IMG/VR virus record: IMGVR_UViG_3300032047_001778
Span: 1-21,581 of that record
Length of the DNA: 21,581 bases
Source of the DNA: a virus
Direction: 5' to 3' (one strand)
In this document: positions 8,475 through 15,773 of the stretch, piece by piece
Numbering within the stretch: the first letter of the stretch is position 1
Layout of the letters: every line of letters begins with the position of its first letter
Program-made: the position numbers and the translations under genes
Notes under the pieces: model-generated
Seen by the model: only the letters and a program-made list of their open reading frames with translations
What the model was told of the DNA's origin: nothing
Database searches by the model: none

Positions 8475-9032
8475 ATGCTTATAAAAACAGACTCTAACGG
8501 AGTTCCCACATTTACGAATCAAAACTTAATCGATATGATCTATACAGGATCTATTGACAAGTGTCATATTGTTCTTTGTGATAAGAATGATGAACTTGAA
8601 CAGTTTAACAAGTGGGCAAAGGAATTTGGTAATCCTGAATTACAATTTTATGTTCCGTTAGATGTAGATCAAAAAACATTTGATGGTGTATGCCAAAGTG
8701 ATTGGTTTATGCCAAAGAAGTATAAAGAGATCAATCCAAATAGATGGTTAGAAACTAAACTGATGGAAGAACTACAAATTGATGATCCTGTAGCACTTCG
8801 AGATACACCCGAATGGATTAGGGTAACTGATGAACTTACAGAATATTTTGGTCGTGGTATGTATCCATTATTACAGTATATGATATATTTGGTAGACTTC
8901 ATGCGTGAGAATAATATAGTATGGGGCGTAGGTAGAGGATCAAGTGTGGCAAGTTATGTGCTATATTTGATTGGTATTCACAGAATTAACTCAATTCACT
9001 TTGACCTGGACTGGCACGAGTTCCTGAGATAA
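8475..9032 (+). CDS. DNA polymerase III alpha (DnaE)-like fragment lacking catalytic residues
   Basis: A 185-residue protein whose C-terminal third matches the DnaE region just before the active site: VDFMRENNIVWGVGRGSSVA, then SYVLYLIGI, aligns with the DnaE segment containing GPGRGSGAGSLVAYAL, and FDLDWHEFLR matches FDLLFERFLNPER. The protein stops there, before the DFDxDF catalytic aspartates. The N-terminal PHP domain is also absent. Downstream DNA does not continue the DnaE match in any frame, so this looks like a genuine short protein rather than a frameshift. Residues 1-110 are not recognisable. It cannot be a polymerase by itself. It might bind a host replisome subunit or nucleotide, but that is speculation. 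It follows the small gene at 8241 and has its own sigma70-type promoter. Confidence 0.65.
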   Translation: MLIKTDSNGVPTFTNQNLIDMIYTGSIDKCHIVLCDKNDELEQFNKWAKEFGNPELQFYVPLDVDQKTFDGVCQSDWFMPKKYKEINPNRWLETKLMEELQIDDPVALRDTPEWIRVTDELTEYFGRGMYPLLQYMIYLVDFMRENNIVWGVGRGSSVASYVLYLIGIHRINSIHFDLDWHEFLR

Positions 9033-9056
9033 GTAAACATATAATAGGAGAATATT

Positions 9057-9431
9057 ATGGCAGTACAACAAAAAGGACGTAAGGTCTACAAGTCAATGCA
9101 AGGCAAACAAGTTGACATGGATTTATTACGTCAAAAGAACGAACTTACTCCGGCTGTAGGAAATGCTCGTGTAAATGCACGTGGCGATGAATTAGGCCCA
9201 GGTGGTAAGATCATTAGAAAACGTGAAGACGTTATGGCTGACTATTACAGAGACAATCCTAATGTTGTTGCAGATGAACAACCTGTAGCAAAAAAGGCTG
9301 AACCTGTAGAAGCAGTTGTTAATGAAACACCTGTTGCTAAAAAGGCAACTAAAAAAGTTGAGAAGGAAACTGTTGTTGAAGACGAATGGGTCGAAGACGA
9401 CGATGGCAATTTTGTAAAAAGAGGTGACTAA
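9057..9431 (+). CDS. Charged conserved phage protein of unknown function
   Basis: A 124-residue protein. The N-terminal half (MAVQQKGRKVYKSMQGKQVD, then NARVNARGDELGPGGKIIRK) looks well ordered and basic. The C-terminal half (from about residue 78) is low-complexity Lys/Glu/Val/Pro, ending in an acidic DEWVEDDDGNF stretch, probably disordered. AGGAG at 9046-9050 supports the start. Its TAA stop overlaps the ATG of the co-chaperonin gene (TAATG), so the two are probably translated together. A capsid-assembly or chaperone-related role is only a guess from this coupling. Confidence 0.6.
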   Translation: MAVQQKGRKVYKSMQGKQVDMDLLRQKNELTPAVGNARVNARGDELGPGGKIIRKREDVMADYYRDNPNVVADEQPVAKKAEPVEAVVNETPVAKKATKKVEKETVVEDEWVEDDDGNFVKRGD

Positions 9432-9874
9432 TGAGTTTAGACTACGAAGCAATGGCGGCTGGAAAGCCTGCTGTTCCAACTAAAGTAAAAGGTAGTATCA
9501 GACCTATCCATAATCGTGTTATTGTAAAGAACATGAACTTCGGCGAACAAAAGACCGCAGGGGGAATTATTATTACAAGTGATGATGGTAAAGATAGAGG
9601 TATTAAGCCACGTTGGGGACAAGTTGTTTCCAAAGGTAAAACAAATACTGATCCTTATGAAGTAGATGATTGGGTTCTTGTAGAACATGGTCGCTGGACA
9701 CGTACATTCCAAGTTGATGTAAATGACGATGGTAATTACGTAGACATGCGTACAGTTGAAGCAGAATCAATTCTTGCTTGGTCAGATGAAACACCTGAAG
9801 ACGTTGCATTTGGAAGTTATACAGATGCTGGAGATAACGAAGCACATAGGCCAGAAGACTTTGGCGCAAATTAA
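9431..9874 (+). CDS. GroES-like co-chaperonin (functional counterpart of T4 gp31)
   Basis: A 147-residue protein. Residues about 23-115 fit a GroES fold: IRPIHNRVIVKNMNFGEQKT, then AGGIIIT, a flexible mobile-loop-like segment, a GQVVSKG strand and a DWVLVEHGRWTR strand. GroES-type phage proteins cap host GroEL so that the large capsid protein can fold; T4 gp31 is the classic case. A 22-residue N-terminal extension and a roughly 30-residue acidic C-terminal tail are additions to the normal 95-100-residue GroES. GAGGTG at 9421-9426 is the ribosome site, and the ATG overlaps the previous stop. The assignment to the family is firm; the partner (host GroEL) is inferred. Confidence 0.8.
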   Translation: MSLDYEAMAAGKPAVPTKVKGSIRPIHNRVIVKNMNFGEQKTAGGIIITSDDGKDRGIKPRWGQVVSKGKTNTDPYEVDDWVLVEHGRWTRTFQVDVNDDGNYVDMRTVEAESILAWSDETPEDVAFGSYTDAGDNEAHRPEDFGAN

Positions 9875-9877
9875 GAA

Positions 9878-10300
9878 GTGGAAGTAAAGTTGAATAACGT
9901 AGATCTAAACAAGTACAAAGATTTTGTAGAAAAGGTTACCTCATTACAAAGTAATGAAACAGGCGGACTAACTTCACAGTTAGAAAAATTAGAAAAAGAT
10001 AGTGGTGTTAATATGGCACTACTATTAACTGGTGCAATTGGCATCGCATCAGAAGGAGGTGAATTTGCTGAAATTGTTAAAAAATGTATATTCCAAGGTA
10101 AACCATTGGATGCAGACACAGTATTTCATGCTAAACGAGAACTTGGCGACATCGCTTGGTATTGGATTAACAGTTGTCGTGCTTTGGGCCTTGACCCTAA
10201 TGACGTCTTAGAAGAAAACGTAAACAAATTGAAATCAAGATATCCGGGTGGCGAATTTGATGTACACTTTTCGGAGAATCGCAAAGACGGCGATCTTTAA
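9878..10300 (+). CDS. mazG: MazG-like nucleoside triphosphate pyrophosphohydrolase
   Basis: A 140-residue protein with the all-alpha NTP pyrophosphatase signature E-x-x-E...E-x-x-D: Glu59, Glu62, Glu88 and Asp91 (SEGGEFAEI and RELGDIAWYW). The family hydrolyses NTPs or dNTPs to monophosphate and pyrophosphate using Mg2+. In marine phages MazG is often proposed to recycle host nucleotides, or, with less support, to alter ppGpp. The start is uncertain. The GTG at 9878 gives the longest frame but has a poor ribosome site; a TTG at 9890 has GGAAG at 9880-9884 five bases upstream. The gene follows the co-chaperonin gene by three bases. Confidence 0.8.
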   Translation: MEVKLNNVDLNKYKDFVEKVTSLQSNETGGLTSQLEKLEKDSGVNMALLLTGAIGIASEGGEFAEIVKKCIFQGKPLDADTVFHAKRELGDIAWYWINSCRALGLDPNDVLEENVNKLKSRYPGGEFDVHFSENRKDGDL

Positions 10301-10307
10301 AAAAGAC

Positions 10308-10336
10308 TTGACAAACGTCCCGTTTGCAAGTATAAT
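10308..10336 (+). promoter_or_regulatory. Consensus sigma70 promoter, predicted leaderless
   Basis: Perfect TTGACA (10308-10313), a 17-bp spacer and perfect TATAAT (10331-10336), then six bases and the ATG at 10343. The 12-mer TTGACAAACGTC is identical to the one at 19465. There is no Shine-Dalgarno before the ATG. It should be recognised by unmodified host RNA polymerase, so early transcription of the following operon is likely. Confidence 0.8.
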
Positions 10337-10342
10337 AATACT

Positions 10343-10750
10343 ATGAATACAGGAATAACATTCTCATCGTTTGATCTGTTCCATAGTGGACACGTTGCTA
10401 TGCTCAAAGAAGCAAAAGCAAACTGTGATTTCCTAATAGTAGGATTACAAACAGATCCTACAATAGACAGACCAGAAAAAAACAAACCAATACAGAGTGT
10501 GTTTGAAAGATATGTACAACTTGAAGGTTGTAAGTATATCGATCAAATTATTCCATATGCAACTGAACAAGATATAATTGATATTCTATTAACTTACCAA
10601 ATTAATACTCGTTTTATTGGAGAAGAATATAGATCAAAAGAGTATACAGGTAAAGAATTATGTGTTGACAAAGGCATAGAAATATACTATAATAAAAGGC
10701 AACATTCATTTAGCACAAGTGAATTAAGAAAAAGGATAAACCAGGCATGA
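10343..10750 (+). CDS. TagD-like cytidylyltransferase family nucleotidyltransferase
   Basis: A 135-residue protein of the HxGH nucleotidyltransferase superfamily. TFSSFDLFHSGHVAML holds the HSGH motif (His14-His17), aligned with TFDLLHWGH of glycerol-3-phosphate cytidylyltransferase (TagD). The C-terminal FSTSELRKRI matches the I-S-T-T-x-I motif that closes the active site. Enzymes of this type join CTP (or ATP) to a phosphorylated alcohol or sugar, releasing pyrophosphate. The substrate cannot be read here; glycerol-3-phosphate, or a heptose phosphate as in RfaE/HldE, are candidates. It is the first gene after a consensus promoter and overlaps gp44 by ATGA, so it is likely made early. It is a typical auxiliary gene of marine myophages. 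Confidence 0.7.
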   Translation: MNTGITFSSFDLFHSGHVAMLKEAKANCDFLIVGLQTDPTIDRPEKNKPIQSVFERYVQLEGCKYIDQIIPYATEQDIIDILLTYQINTRFIGEEYRSKEYTGKELCVDKGIEIYYNKRQHSFSTSELRKRINQA

Positions 10751-11661
10751 AAGAACTATGGGTAGAAAAGTATCGTCCTAAGACAGTAGAAGGATATGTT
10801 TTTAGAGATGAACATCAAAAGAATCAAGTAAAGCAATGGATCAAGGAAGGAACGATTCCGCATTTGCTATTCAGTGGTAACGCAGGTATAGGTAAGACAA
10901 CACTTGCAAAACTATTGTTTAATGAACTTGAACTTAATGATTTAGATATATTAGAAATTAACGCAAGTAGAACAAACTCTGTAGAAGATGTACGTGATAA
11001 GATTGTAAACTTTGTACAAATGATTCCATTTGGTGAGTTTAAGGTTGTACTACTTGATGAGGCAGACTATTTGTCGCCTAACGCACAAGCGGCGTTGCGT
11101 GGTGTGATGGAAGAATATCACACAACAAGCAGATTTATCCTAACTTGTAATTATCCTAACAGAATTATTCCTGCATTGCACAGTAGATGTCAAGGCTTTC
11201 ATATTGAACGTATTGATCAAAATGAATTTACTGCTCGTGTGGCACAAATTTTAATTGACGAAGGTGTTACTCCAGACTTAGATACACTTGACACTTATGT
11301 AAAAGCAACTTATCCTGATTTACGTAAATGTATTAACATGGTGCAAATGAATGCAGTTGATGGTGCTTTACAAAAGCCACAAGAAGGTGATACAGGTGAA
11401 GCAGATTATAAACTTGAGATGGTTGAATTATTTAAAGCAGGAAAAATTAATCAAGCAAGAAAACTTGTTTGTAGTCAAGTACGCCCAGATGAAGTAGAAG
11501 ATATCTACAAGTGGATGTATGATAACATTGCATTGTTCGGTGACGAAGAAAAACAAGAAAGTGCAATACTTGTAATTAAACAAGGCTTGGTAGATCATAC
11601 TCTTGTTGCAGATCCTGAGATTAACTTGGCGGCGACCATGATTAGATTAGCACGTCTTTAA
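10747..11661 (+). CDS. 44: Sliding-clamp loader large subunit (T4 gp44 type)
   Basis: A 304-residue AAA+ ATPase, close to the length of T4 gp44. Visible motifs are Walker A GNAGIGKT (44-51), Walker B VVLLDEAD (100-107), a sensor-1-like TCNYPNR (about 133-139) and the clamp-loader SRC motif at Ser146-Arg147-Cys148. Four gp44 copies with one gp62 load the gp45 clamp onto primed DNA; in T4 the clamp also couples replication to late transcription. gp62 and gp45 are not in this window, and the next gene is a ferredoxin, so the T4 order 45-44-62-43 is broken here. The ATG overlaps the previous TGA (ATGA), indicating coupled translation. Identification is strong. Confidence 0.9.
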   Translation: MKELWVEKYRPKTVEGYVFRDEHQKNQVKQWIKEGTIPHLLFSGNAGIGKTTLAKLLFNELELNDLDILEINASRTNSVEDVRDKIVNFVQMIPFGEFKVVLLDEADYLSPNAQAALRGVMEEYHTTSRFILTCNYPNRIIPALHSRCQGFHIERIDQNEFTARVAQILIDEGVTPDLDTLDTYVKATYPDLRKCINMVQMNAVDGALQKPQEGDTGEADYKLEMVELFKAGKINQARKLVCSQVRPDEVEDIYKWMYDNIALFGDEEKQESAILVIKQGLVDHTLVADPEINLAATMIRLARL

Positions 11662-11678
11662 TATTAATAAGTAATAAT

Positions 11679-12026
11679 ATGACATACCTTGTAAATGAGA
11701 ATTGTATTAAATGCAAACACATGGACTGTGTCGAGGTATGCCCTGTAGATTGTTTTTATGAAGGTGAAAACATGCTTGTTATTAATCCAGATGAATGTAT
11801 TGACTGTGGTGTATGCGAACCTGAATGTCCTGTAGATGCAATTATTCCTGATTCACAAGATACTGGCAAACGTTGGTATGATATAAACACAGAATATGCA
11901 AACAAATGGCCAAACATTGCAGTAAAAGATATTAGCGATGTTCCGGAAGATGCAGAAGACTGGGCAGACGTTCCTGATAAGTTTAACAAGTATTTCTCGC
12001 CCAAGCCAGGAGGAGCAAGTGACTGA
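11679..12026 (+). CDS. fdxA: Seven-iron ferredoxin, [3Fe-4S][4Fe-4S] (FdxA type)
   Basis: A 115-residue protein close to Azotobacter ferredoxin I. All cluster ligands are present (Met = 1): Cys9, Cys17 and Cys50 for the 3Fe cluster; Cys21, Cys40, Cys43 and Cys46 for the 4Fe cluster. The extra Cys12 and Cys25 of that family are also present. The motif [14 protein letters not shown] and the C-terminal extension rich in EDAEDWADV are diagnostic. It is a cytoplasmic low-potential electron carrier. It lacks a clear ribosome site, and the 17-base gap is AT-only apart from one G. It differs from the plant-type 2Fe-2S ferredoxins known from cyanophages. Redox partners are unknown; an IscU homologue is encoded about 6.3 kb downstream, and a 2OG-Fe(II) oxygenase is close by. 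Confidence 0.88.
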   Translation: MTYLVNENCIKCKHMDCVEVCPVDCFYEGENMLVINPDECIDCGVCEPECPVDAIIPDSQDTGKRWYDINTEYANKWPNIAVKDISDVPEDAEDWADVPDKFNKYFSPKPGGASD

Positions 12027-12363
12027 TTTTAAAATACAAAAGTTAAGAGCAAGCCATATTTTAATTAGCCACCTGGGTGCTACTGCACAAACAAGTAACC
12101 GTCCTGCACCAGCGGCAGAACAAGAAGCCGGTTTTATTATTCAAGATATTATAGAAGGTTTACTAACTTTCGATCAAGCGGCAAAAGAACATAGTGCTTG
12201 TAGAAAAAGTGCAAAGAATGGTGGCGACTTAGGGTGGTTTCACTATCCAGGTGATATGGAATACGAAATTGCTAAACCTATAAGTGGAATAAACAAAGAC
12301 GAAATGCTTACATTTCCAATTAAAACTGAGTACGGTTATCATATATTACTAAGGACGGGATAG
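12019..12363 (+). CDS. Parvulin-type peptidyl-prolyl isomerase
   Basis: About 114 residues starting at GTG 12019. AGGAGG at 12008-12013 sits five bases before this GTG, and the start overlaps the ferredoxin stop by eight bases. An ATG far upstream (11938) is open but lies inside the ferredoxin gene. The protein is a stand-alone parvulin (rotamase) domain: LRASHILI at the N-terminus, [14 protein letters not shown] in the middle and TEYGYHILL at the end. Parvulins catalyse cis-trans isomerisation of peptide bonds before proline. No signal peptide is present, so it acts in the cytoplasm, perhaps on virion proteins during folding. It joins GroES, DnaJ, deformylase and ClpA as a protein-handling gene. 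Confidence 0.78.
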   Translation: MTDFKIQKLRASHILISHLGATAQTSNRPAPAAEQEAGFIIQDIIEGLLTFDQAAKEHSACRKSAKNGGDLGWFHYPGDMEYEIAKPISGINKDEMLTFPIKTEYGYHILLRTG

Positions 12364-12942
12364 TTGGAAGACTTTTTTCAAGTAACACCATTAATTTCAC
12401 AAGAAGAATTCGACGTAATACAAGTCAGTTACGGCAATTCTGATACACTTAATCCTATACTTGAAAAGAAGATATATGATATGGGTGATGAGTTACAACA
12501 TAGAAGCAATGTAAAAGCGGATATGACTGACTTTAGACTATACGAAGATCCTGACTTTAAAAAGATATGCGACTTTGCTATAATGCAATGTATTAATAGC
12601 ATAGAAGGATTAAGTCAACGTGGCGCACAAATGATGCGTTGGGATATAATTGACTGTTGGGGAATGGTTTATAGAACAGGAGTAGGTCATCATACAGTTG
12701 AACATGCTCACTGGCCTGCTACATTTAGTTTTGTATATTATGTAAATGCATGTGAGAACTGCTCCCCGTTACAGTTTACAAGATCAAACTTTAAGGTCAA
12801 ACCAAGAACTGGATTGATGGTAATATTTCCGGGGAACACAAGTCATAATGTACCACATCAGGATTGCAGTCATGATAGAGTTGCAATATCAGGCAACATC
12901 AGTGCAACTATAAACAAGAAGGAACAGGAACATGCAAGTTAA
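12364..12942 (+). CDS. 2-oxoglutarate/Fe(II)-dependent oxygenase
   Basis: A 192-residue protein starting at TTG 12364, directly after the parvulin stop. AGGA eight bases upstream may serve as ribosome site. The C-terminal half shows the double-stranded beta-helix of marine-phage 2OG-Fe(II) oxygenases: HAHWPATFSFVYYV (metal ligand His114 or His116), a GLMVIFPG strand, SHNVPH (His161) and DRVAISGNIS (Arg172, expected to bind the 2OG carboxylate). The family hydroxylates proteins, nucleic acids or small molecules; many are found in cyanophages and pelagiphages without known substrates. No clear acidic second ligand follows the first His in the classical HxD spacing, so the metal ligands need structural confirmation. 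It overlaps thyX by 11 bases. Confidence 0.72.
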   Translation: MEDFFQVTPLISQEEFDVIQVSYGNSDTLNPILEKKIYDMGDELQHRSNVKADMTDFRLYEDPDFKKICDFAIMQCINSIEGLSQRGAQMMRWDIIDCWGMVYRTGVGHHTVEHAHWPATFSFVYYVNACENCSPLQFTRSNFKVKPRTGLMVIFPGNTSHNVPHQDCSHDRVAISGNISATINKKEQEHAS

Positions 12943-13594
12943 ATTAGTAAGTTATTCAAAGCCTACTGAAGATTATAAAGATAATTTAGAAAATGTACAA
13001 GACCTTATTGCGTTTTGTGCCAGAGTAAGTAATCCAAGTAACCAAATGAATAAAGAAACTAATGAAAGACTTATCAAGTATCTAATTAAACATCAACATT
13101 GGTCACCATTAGAGATGGTTAGTGCTTGTTTAGAAATACAAACTACAAGAGATATTGCACACCAGATTGTAAGACATAGAAGTTTTAGTTTTCAGGAGTT
13201 TAGCCAACGTTATGCTAATCCAGATGAGCAGGGCGATATGTTTGAATACAGTGAAGCAAGACTTCAGGACGAAAAGAATAGACAAAACAGTATTGAAGTT
13301 GATGATGAAAAACTACAACTTGATTGGTTACACGCACAAATGCGTATTGCACATTTAGCCAAAAAAGAATACGATTGGGCAATTAAAAAAGGCATTGCAA
13401 AAGAACAAGCACGTAAGGTTTTACCAGAAGGTATTACTAAAACAACATTATATATGAATGGTACATTACGTAGTTGGGTTCATTATATTGAATTGCGTGG
13501 TGCTAATGGTACACAAAAAGAACACATGGAAATTGCCCATGCTTGTGCCAAAGTAATAGCCACAATATTCCCTCTTGCTGAAAACCTCCAATAA
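12932..13594 (+). CDS. thyX: FAD-dependent thymidylate synthase
   Basis: A 220-residue protein with the ThyX signature RHR-x7-S at residues 81-91 (RHRSFSFQEFSQRY through 94). It makes dTMP from dUMP using methylene-tetrahydrofolate, NADPH and FAD as a homotetramer. Other family marks are the HQHWSPLEM segment (54-62) and LRSWVHYIELR near residue 180. Ribosome-site candidates AGGAA lie upstream of the ATG, within the end of the oxygenase gene. ThyX is widespread in marine T4-like phages and boosts dTTP supply during replication; with MazG it forms the nucleotide part of this region. Full length, no lesions seen. Confidence 0.9.
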   Translation: MQVKLVSYSKPTEDYKDNLENVQDLIAFCARVSNPSNQMNKETNERLIKYLIKHQHWSPLEMVSACLEIQTTRDIAHQIVRHRSFSFQEFSQRYANPDEQGDMFEYSEARLQDEKNRQNSIEVDDEKLQLDWLHAQMRIAHLAKKEYDWAIKKGIAKEQARKVLPEGITKTTLYMNGTLRSWVHYIELRGANGTQKEHMEIAHACAKVIATIFPLAENLQ

Positions 13595-13602
13595 GTAACT
13601 AT

Positions 13603-14373
13603 ATGTTTAACTATATTAAGAGTCTTTTTTCAGACGACACACCTGTGATTAATTTTGCTTGTGCGAATTGGGGAGTACGTAAGTATGCACCAATACAACC
13701 TGCAGGTAAATTTTTTCCAGAAAAGTTTAAAGAGATGAGTCCTTACTATGAAAAAGGTAAGCATAATATAGATCATCATAAAACTGTTAGAGCATGTCCA
13801 GGTATTACAGATTACATGAGCATGGGATTTGTTATTCCTGCATTTTGTGATATAGAAATTACACCTACACCAGATGGAAAGTTTGTAGAAACACGTTACA
13901 GTGAACCTACTTACAATGATGCCTTTCATCCTGAAGAACAATTAGGCAATTTTCTAAGTGAAAAGTTTCCTGTTAGAGGTGCAGTTAAATTAGACAATCC
14001 TTGGTTTACTTGGAACAAGGTTGGATACAGTACTTTATATCTTCCTATGTATTATCACGAAGGTAAGAACTGGGAAGCAGTTCCAGGTGTAATGGATCAC
14101 GATACAGGTGCTCCACAGAGTCCTATTAATATTATGTTAAAAGAAATTAAACCCACTATGATTAAGATGGGTGAACCATTAGTTCAAGTTATTCCGTTTA
14201 AGAGAGAATCGCAAGTTGCAAAGACATTTGAACTAAACGAAACTGCTATCAAACGACATCAAGCAGTGTCCAGCCTACATAATATTACATACGCAGGCTG
14301 GATCAAGTGGGTTAAACAAAAGAAATATTATACTGTTGACGCTCACGATACCGACTTACCCGGCGATCAATAA
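13603..14373 (+). CDS. DUF6065-like conserved phage protein
   Basis: A 256-residue protein. By eye it matches the pattern I associate with DUF6065: ACPGITDYMSMGFVIPAFCD with an IEITPTPDGK strand, DNPWFTWNKVGYSTLYLPM, GVMDHDTGAPQSPINI, and a Gly-x-Pro-Leu-x-Gln-Val-Ile-Pro-Phe-Lys-Arg-Glu block (about residues 197-209). The beta-strand pattern and conserved His/Asp would suit a cupin-like fold, but this is inference. The biochemical role is unknown. No ribosome site or promoter is obvious; it follows thyX by eight bases. Its last seven bases overlap the convergent phoH gene. Family assignment is moderate because I could not search. Confidence 0.55.
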   Translation: MFNYIKSLFSDDTPVINFACANWGVRKYAPIQPAGKFFPEKFKEMSPYYEKGKHNIDHHKTVRACPGITDYMSMGFVIPAFCDIEITPTPDGKFVETRYSEPTYNDAFHPEEQLGNFLSEKFPVRGAVKLDNPWFTWNKVGYSTLYLPMYYHEGKNWEAVPGVMDHDTGAPQSPINIMLKEIKPTMIKMGEPLVQVIPFKRESQVAKTFELNETAIKRHQAVSSLHNITYAGWIKWVKQKKYYTVDAHDTDLPGDQ

Positions 14374-15095
14374 ACATCTCCATATATTTCTAATACTTCT
14401 TTAACTGCCTCGTGTCTTTCAATATCCCCTCTCTGGAATTCGATTACTGTTAGCCGTTCCGTAGTACCTTTGTTTTCTAAATGCCTACAAAAATCTATGA
14501 GTCCGTTATCTCTAAGCCTATCTGCTTGAGCAAGATCACCAGTAACTGCCATTTTACTTCCAGTACCTAATCTTGTTAATAACATTTTCATTTGATTTTG
14601 CGTAGCATTCTGCATTTCATCAGCAACTATAAATGCTTTCTTAAATGTACGACCACGCATATATGCCAAAGGTGCAATTTCAAGTACACCTTCTTGTGTC
14701 ATACCTTCAAGTTCATGTGCTGTAAAATAATCTTTAAGTACATCGAATATTGGCCTTGTCCATGGCGCCATTTTTTGCTCCATAGTACCAGGTAAAAACC
14801 CAAGATCTTCGTCTGCACTTACAGCAGGTCTTGTTACGACTATTTTATCTACCACGCCCTCTTTAAATTGTTTAACCGCGGTTTGTACTGCCAACAGAGT
14901 TTTACCTGTTCCTGCCGGCCCTATGCCAAAGACTATGTCTTTCTTAGGGTCTAACAGTTTCAGTACGTATGTTTCTTGGTTAATGTTTCGGGGTAGTATT
15001 TTGACTTCTTTTTTCTTCTGTGGAAGAAAGTTGTTAATTGCCACAATGTTATTGTAGCCTTGTTTGCTCTTCCGAGCACTTCTTTTTGCACCCAT
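14367..15095 (-). CDS. phoH: PhoH-like ATPase
   Basis: A 242-residue P-loop protein on the minus strand. The start at 15095 is chosen because AAGGAGA (15101-15107) sits five bases upstream; an earlier ATG at 15119 lacks this. Motifs are Walker A GPAGTGKT (59-66), TRPAVSADEDLGFLPG and the Walker B region FIVADEMQNATQNQM, followed by GDLAQAD. PhoH proteins are ATPases, in some cases with RNA helicase or nuclease-related activity, and are among the most common auxiliary genes of marine phages; the link to phosphate starvation is not established in phages. It is one of only two minus-strand genes here. Its 5' region contains an 8-bp inverted repeat (15122-15145). Confidence 0.88.
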   Translation of the reverse strand: MGAKRSARKSKQGYNNIVAINNFLPQKKKEVKILPRNINQETYVLKLLDPKKDIVFGIGPAGTGKTLLAVQTAVKQFKEGVVDKIVVTRPAVSADEDLGFLPGTMEQKMAPWTRPIFDVLKDYFTAHELEGMTQEGVLEIAPLAYMRGRTFKKAFIVADEMQNATQNQMKMLLTRLGTGSKMAVTGDLAQADRLRDNGLIDFCRHLENKGTTERLTVIEFQRGDIERHEAVKEVLEIYGDVY

Positions 15096-15121
15096 TAAGT
15101 TCTCCTTGATAAAGTACACAC

Positions 15122-15145
15122 TTTGTAGGATACCTTCCCTACAAA
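15122..15145 (-). other. Inverted repeat in the phoH leader
   Basis: Perfect 8-bp arms (TTTGTAGG at 15122-15129, CCTACAAA at 15138-15145) flank an 8-base loop. On the phoH strand the loop reads GAAGGTAT, and the hairpin lies about 27-50 bases upstream of the start codon. There is no coding gene in this 135-base divergent gap. It may be an operator, an mRNA leader structure or an RNA-protecting hairpin. Confidence 0.5.
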
Positions 15146-15147
15146 AA

Positions 15148-15154
15148 TATTTAG
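15148..15154 (-). promoter_or_regulatory. Possible phoH late-type promoter (CTAAATA)
   Basis: On the minus strand this reads CTAAATA, a weaker relative of the late octamer, upstream of the hairpin and phoH. Only partial agreement with the local GATAAATA consensus, so it is tentative. Confidence 0.25.
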
Positions 15155-15198
15155 CGAGATATCCTGTGACAAAACCACATACTTATAATCCTAACCCG

Positions 15199-15206
15199 GA
15201 TAAATA
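15199..15206 (+). promoter_or_regulatory. T4-type late promoter (GATAAATA)
   Basis: GATAAATA 24 bases before the ATG at 15231. It is the only clear promoter for the long overlapping run from 15231 to 18352, which includes the lysis genes. Confidence 0.7.
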
Positions 15207-15230
15207 AGTGTATAAGATTGGAAATAGCAT

Positions 15231-15773
15231 ATGAAAGACGTATTAGAAGTTATACAAAACATTCAGGGCATTTACGAAAGCGATACCGCATTTACGGTTC
15301 TAAAAGACTTTGAAAGAGTGCTTGACGAACTGGATTTATATGTGTACGATAACTGGGAAGATGGCGAATTAGTTGCTGGTCCTAAAATTGGTAGACATTG
15401 GGTTACTTGTGCGTTTATGTGGCCAAGAGATGCAATGCCTGATCCTATGGGCGGTAAACGTTTATTAGATTATGACTGTAAAGTATCATATAAAAAAGAT
15501 CATATACTAAAACCAAGAAAGATTCGTAAGCCAGATGATATTAGACCTGGCACTAAAAAAGGCAAACTTGACCGTGAAGAAATTTGGGTCGTAGAAATTA
15601 ATATGCCTAAGAAACTTATTGTAGACATTTACAGTGGATACAATGAAATGGTTGATATTAACACTGAGCCTGGACAAGCACCAGGAGCCGCACCAGAGGC
15701 AGAGCCAGCAGAAGCAGGCGTTGAAGCAGGTACAGGTGCAGGCGCAGAGACTCCGCCAGAAGGAGCAGTATAA
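15231..15773 (+). CDS. Conserved marine T4-like phage protein, probably virion-related
   Basis: A 180-residue protein. Residues 1-145 form the conserved part (an N-terminal helix with LKDFERVLDELDLYVYDNWE, then TCAFMWPRDAMPDPMGGKRL and a WVVEINMPKKL strand), which I recognise as a recurring marine myophage family without a named function. From about residue 147 the protein becomes an Ala/Pro/Glu/Gly-rich low-complexity tail, likely disordered. The gene follows a late promoter and overlaps the next gene by TAATG, so it is a late product, plausibly structural or a particle-assembly factor. No catalytic motif is visible. Confidence 0.6.
   Translation: MKDVLEVIQNIQGIYESDTAFTVLKDFERVLDELDLYVYDNWEDGELVAGPKIGRHWVTCAFMWPRDAMPDPMGGKRLLDYDCKVSYKKDHILKPRKIRKPDDIRPGTKKGKLDREEIWVVEINMPKKLIVDIYSGYNEMVDINTEPGQAPGAAPEAEPAEAGVEAGTGAGAETPPEGAV

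Noticed and set aside
9040-9045. TATAAT before the gene at 9057 as another leaderless promoter
   Set aside because: No -35 box at the right distance, and the start site would remove the AGGAG ribosome site at 9046-9050.
9032-9056. Frameshift that would let the DnaE-like protein continue into the catalytic region
   Set aside because: The sequence after the stop does not encode the expected DnaE continuation in any frame and is followed by a good ribosome site for the next gene.
10281-10297. AAAGA/TCTTT hairpin after mazG as a terminator
   Set aside because: Only five AT-rich pairs and no T run on the coding strand.
15096-15119. Upstream ATG of phoH (15119)
   Set aside because: It would bury the strong AAGGAGA ribosome site inside the gene; the ATG at 15095 has ideal spacing to it.
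15184-15189. TATAAT-like sequence upstream of 15231
   Set aside because: The nearest TTGACA-like element (GTGACA) is only about 12 bp away, so the spacing is wrong; the GATAAATA box just downstream explains the promoter better.
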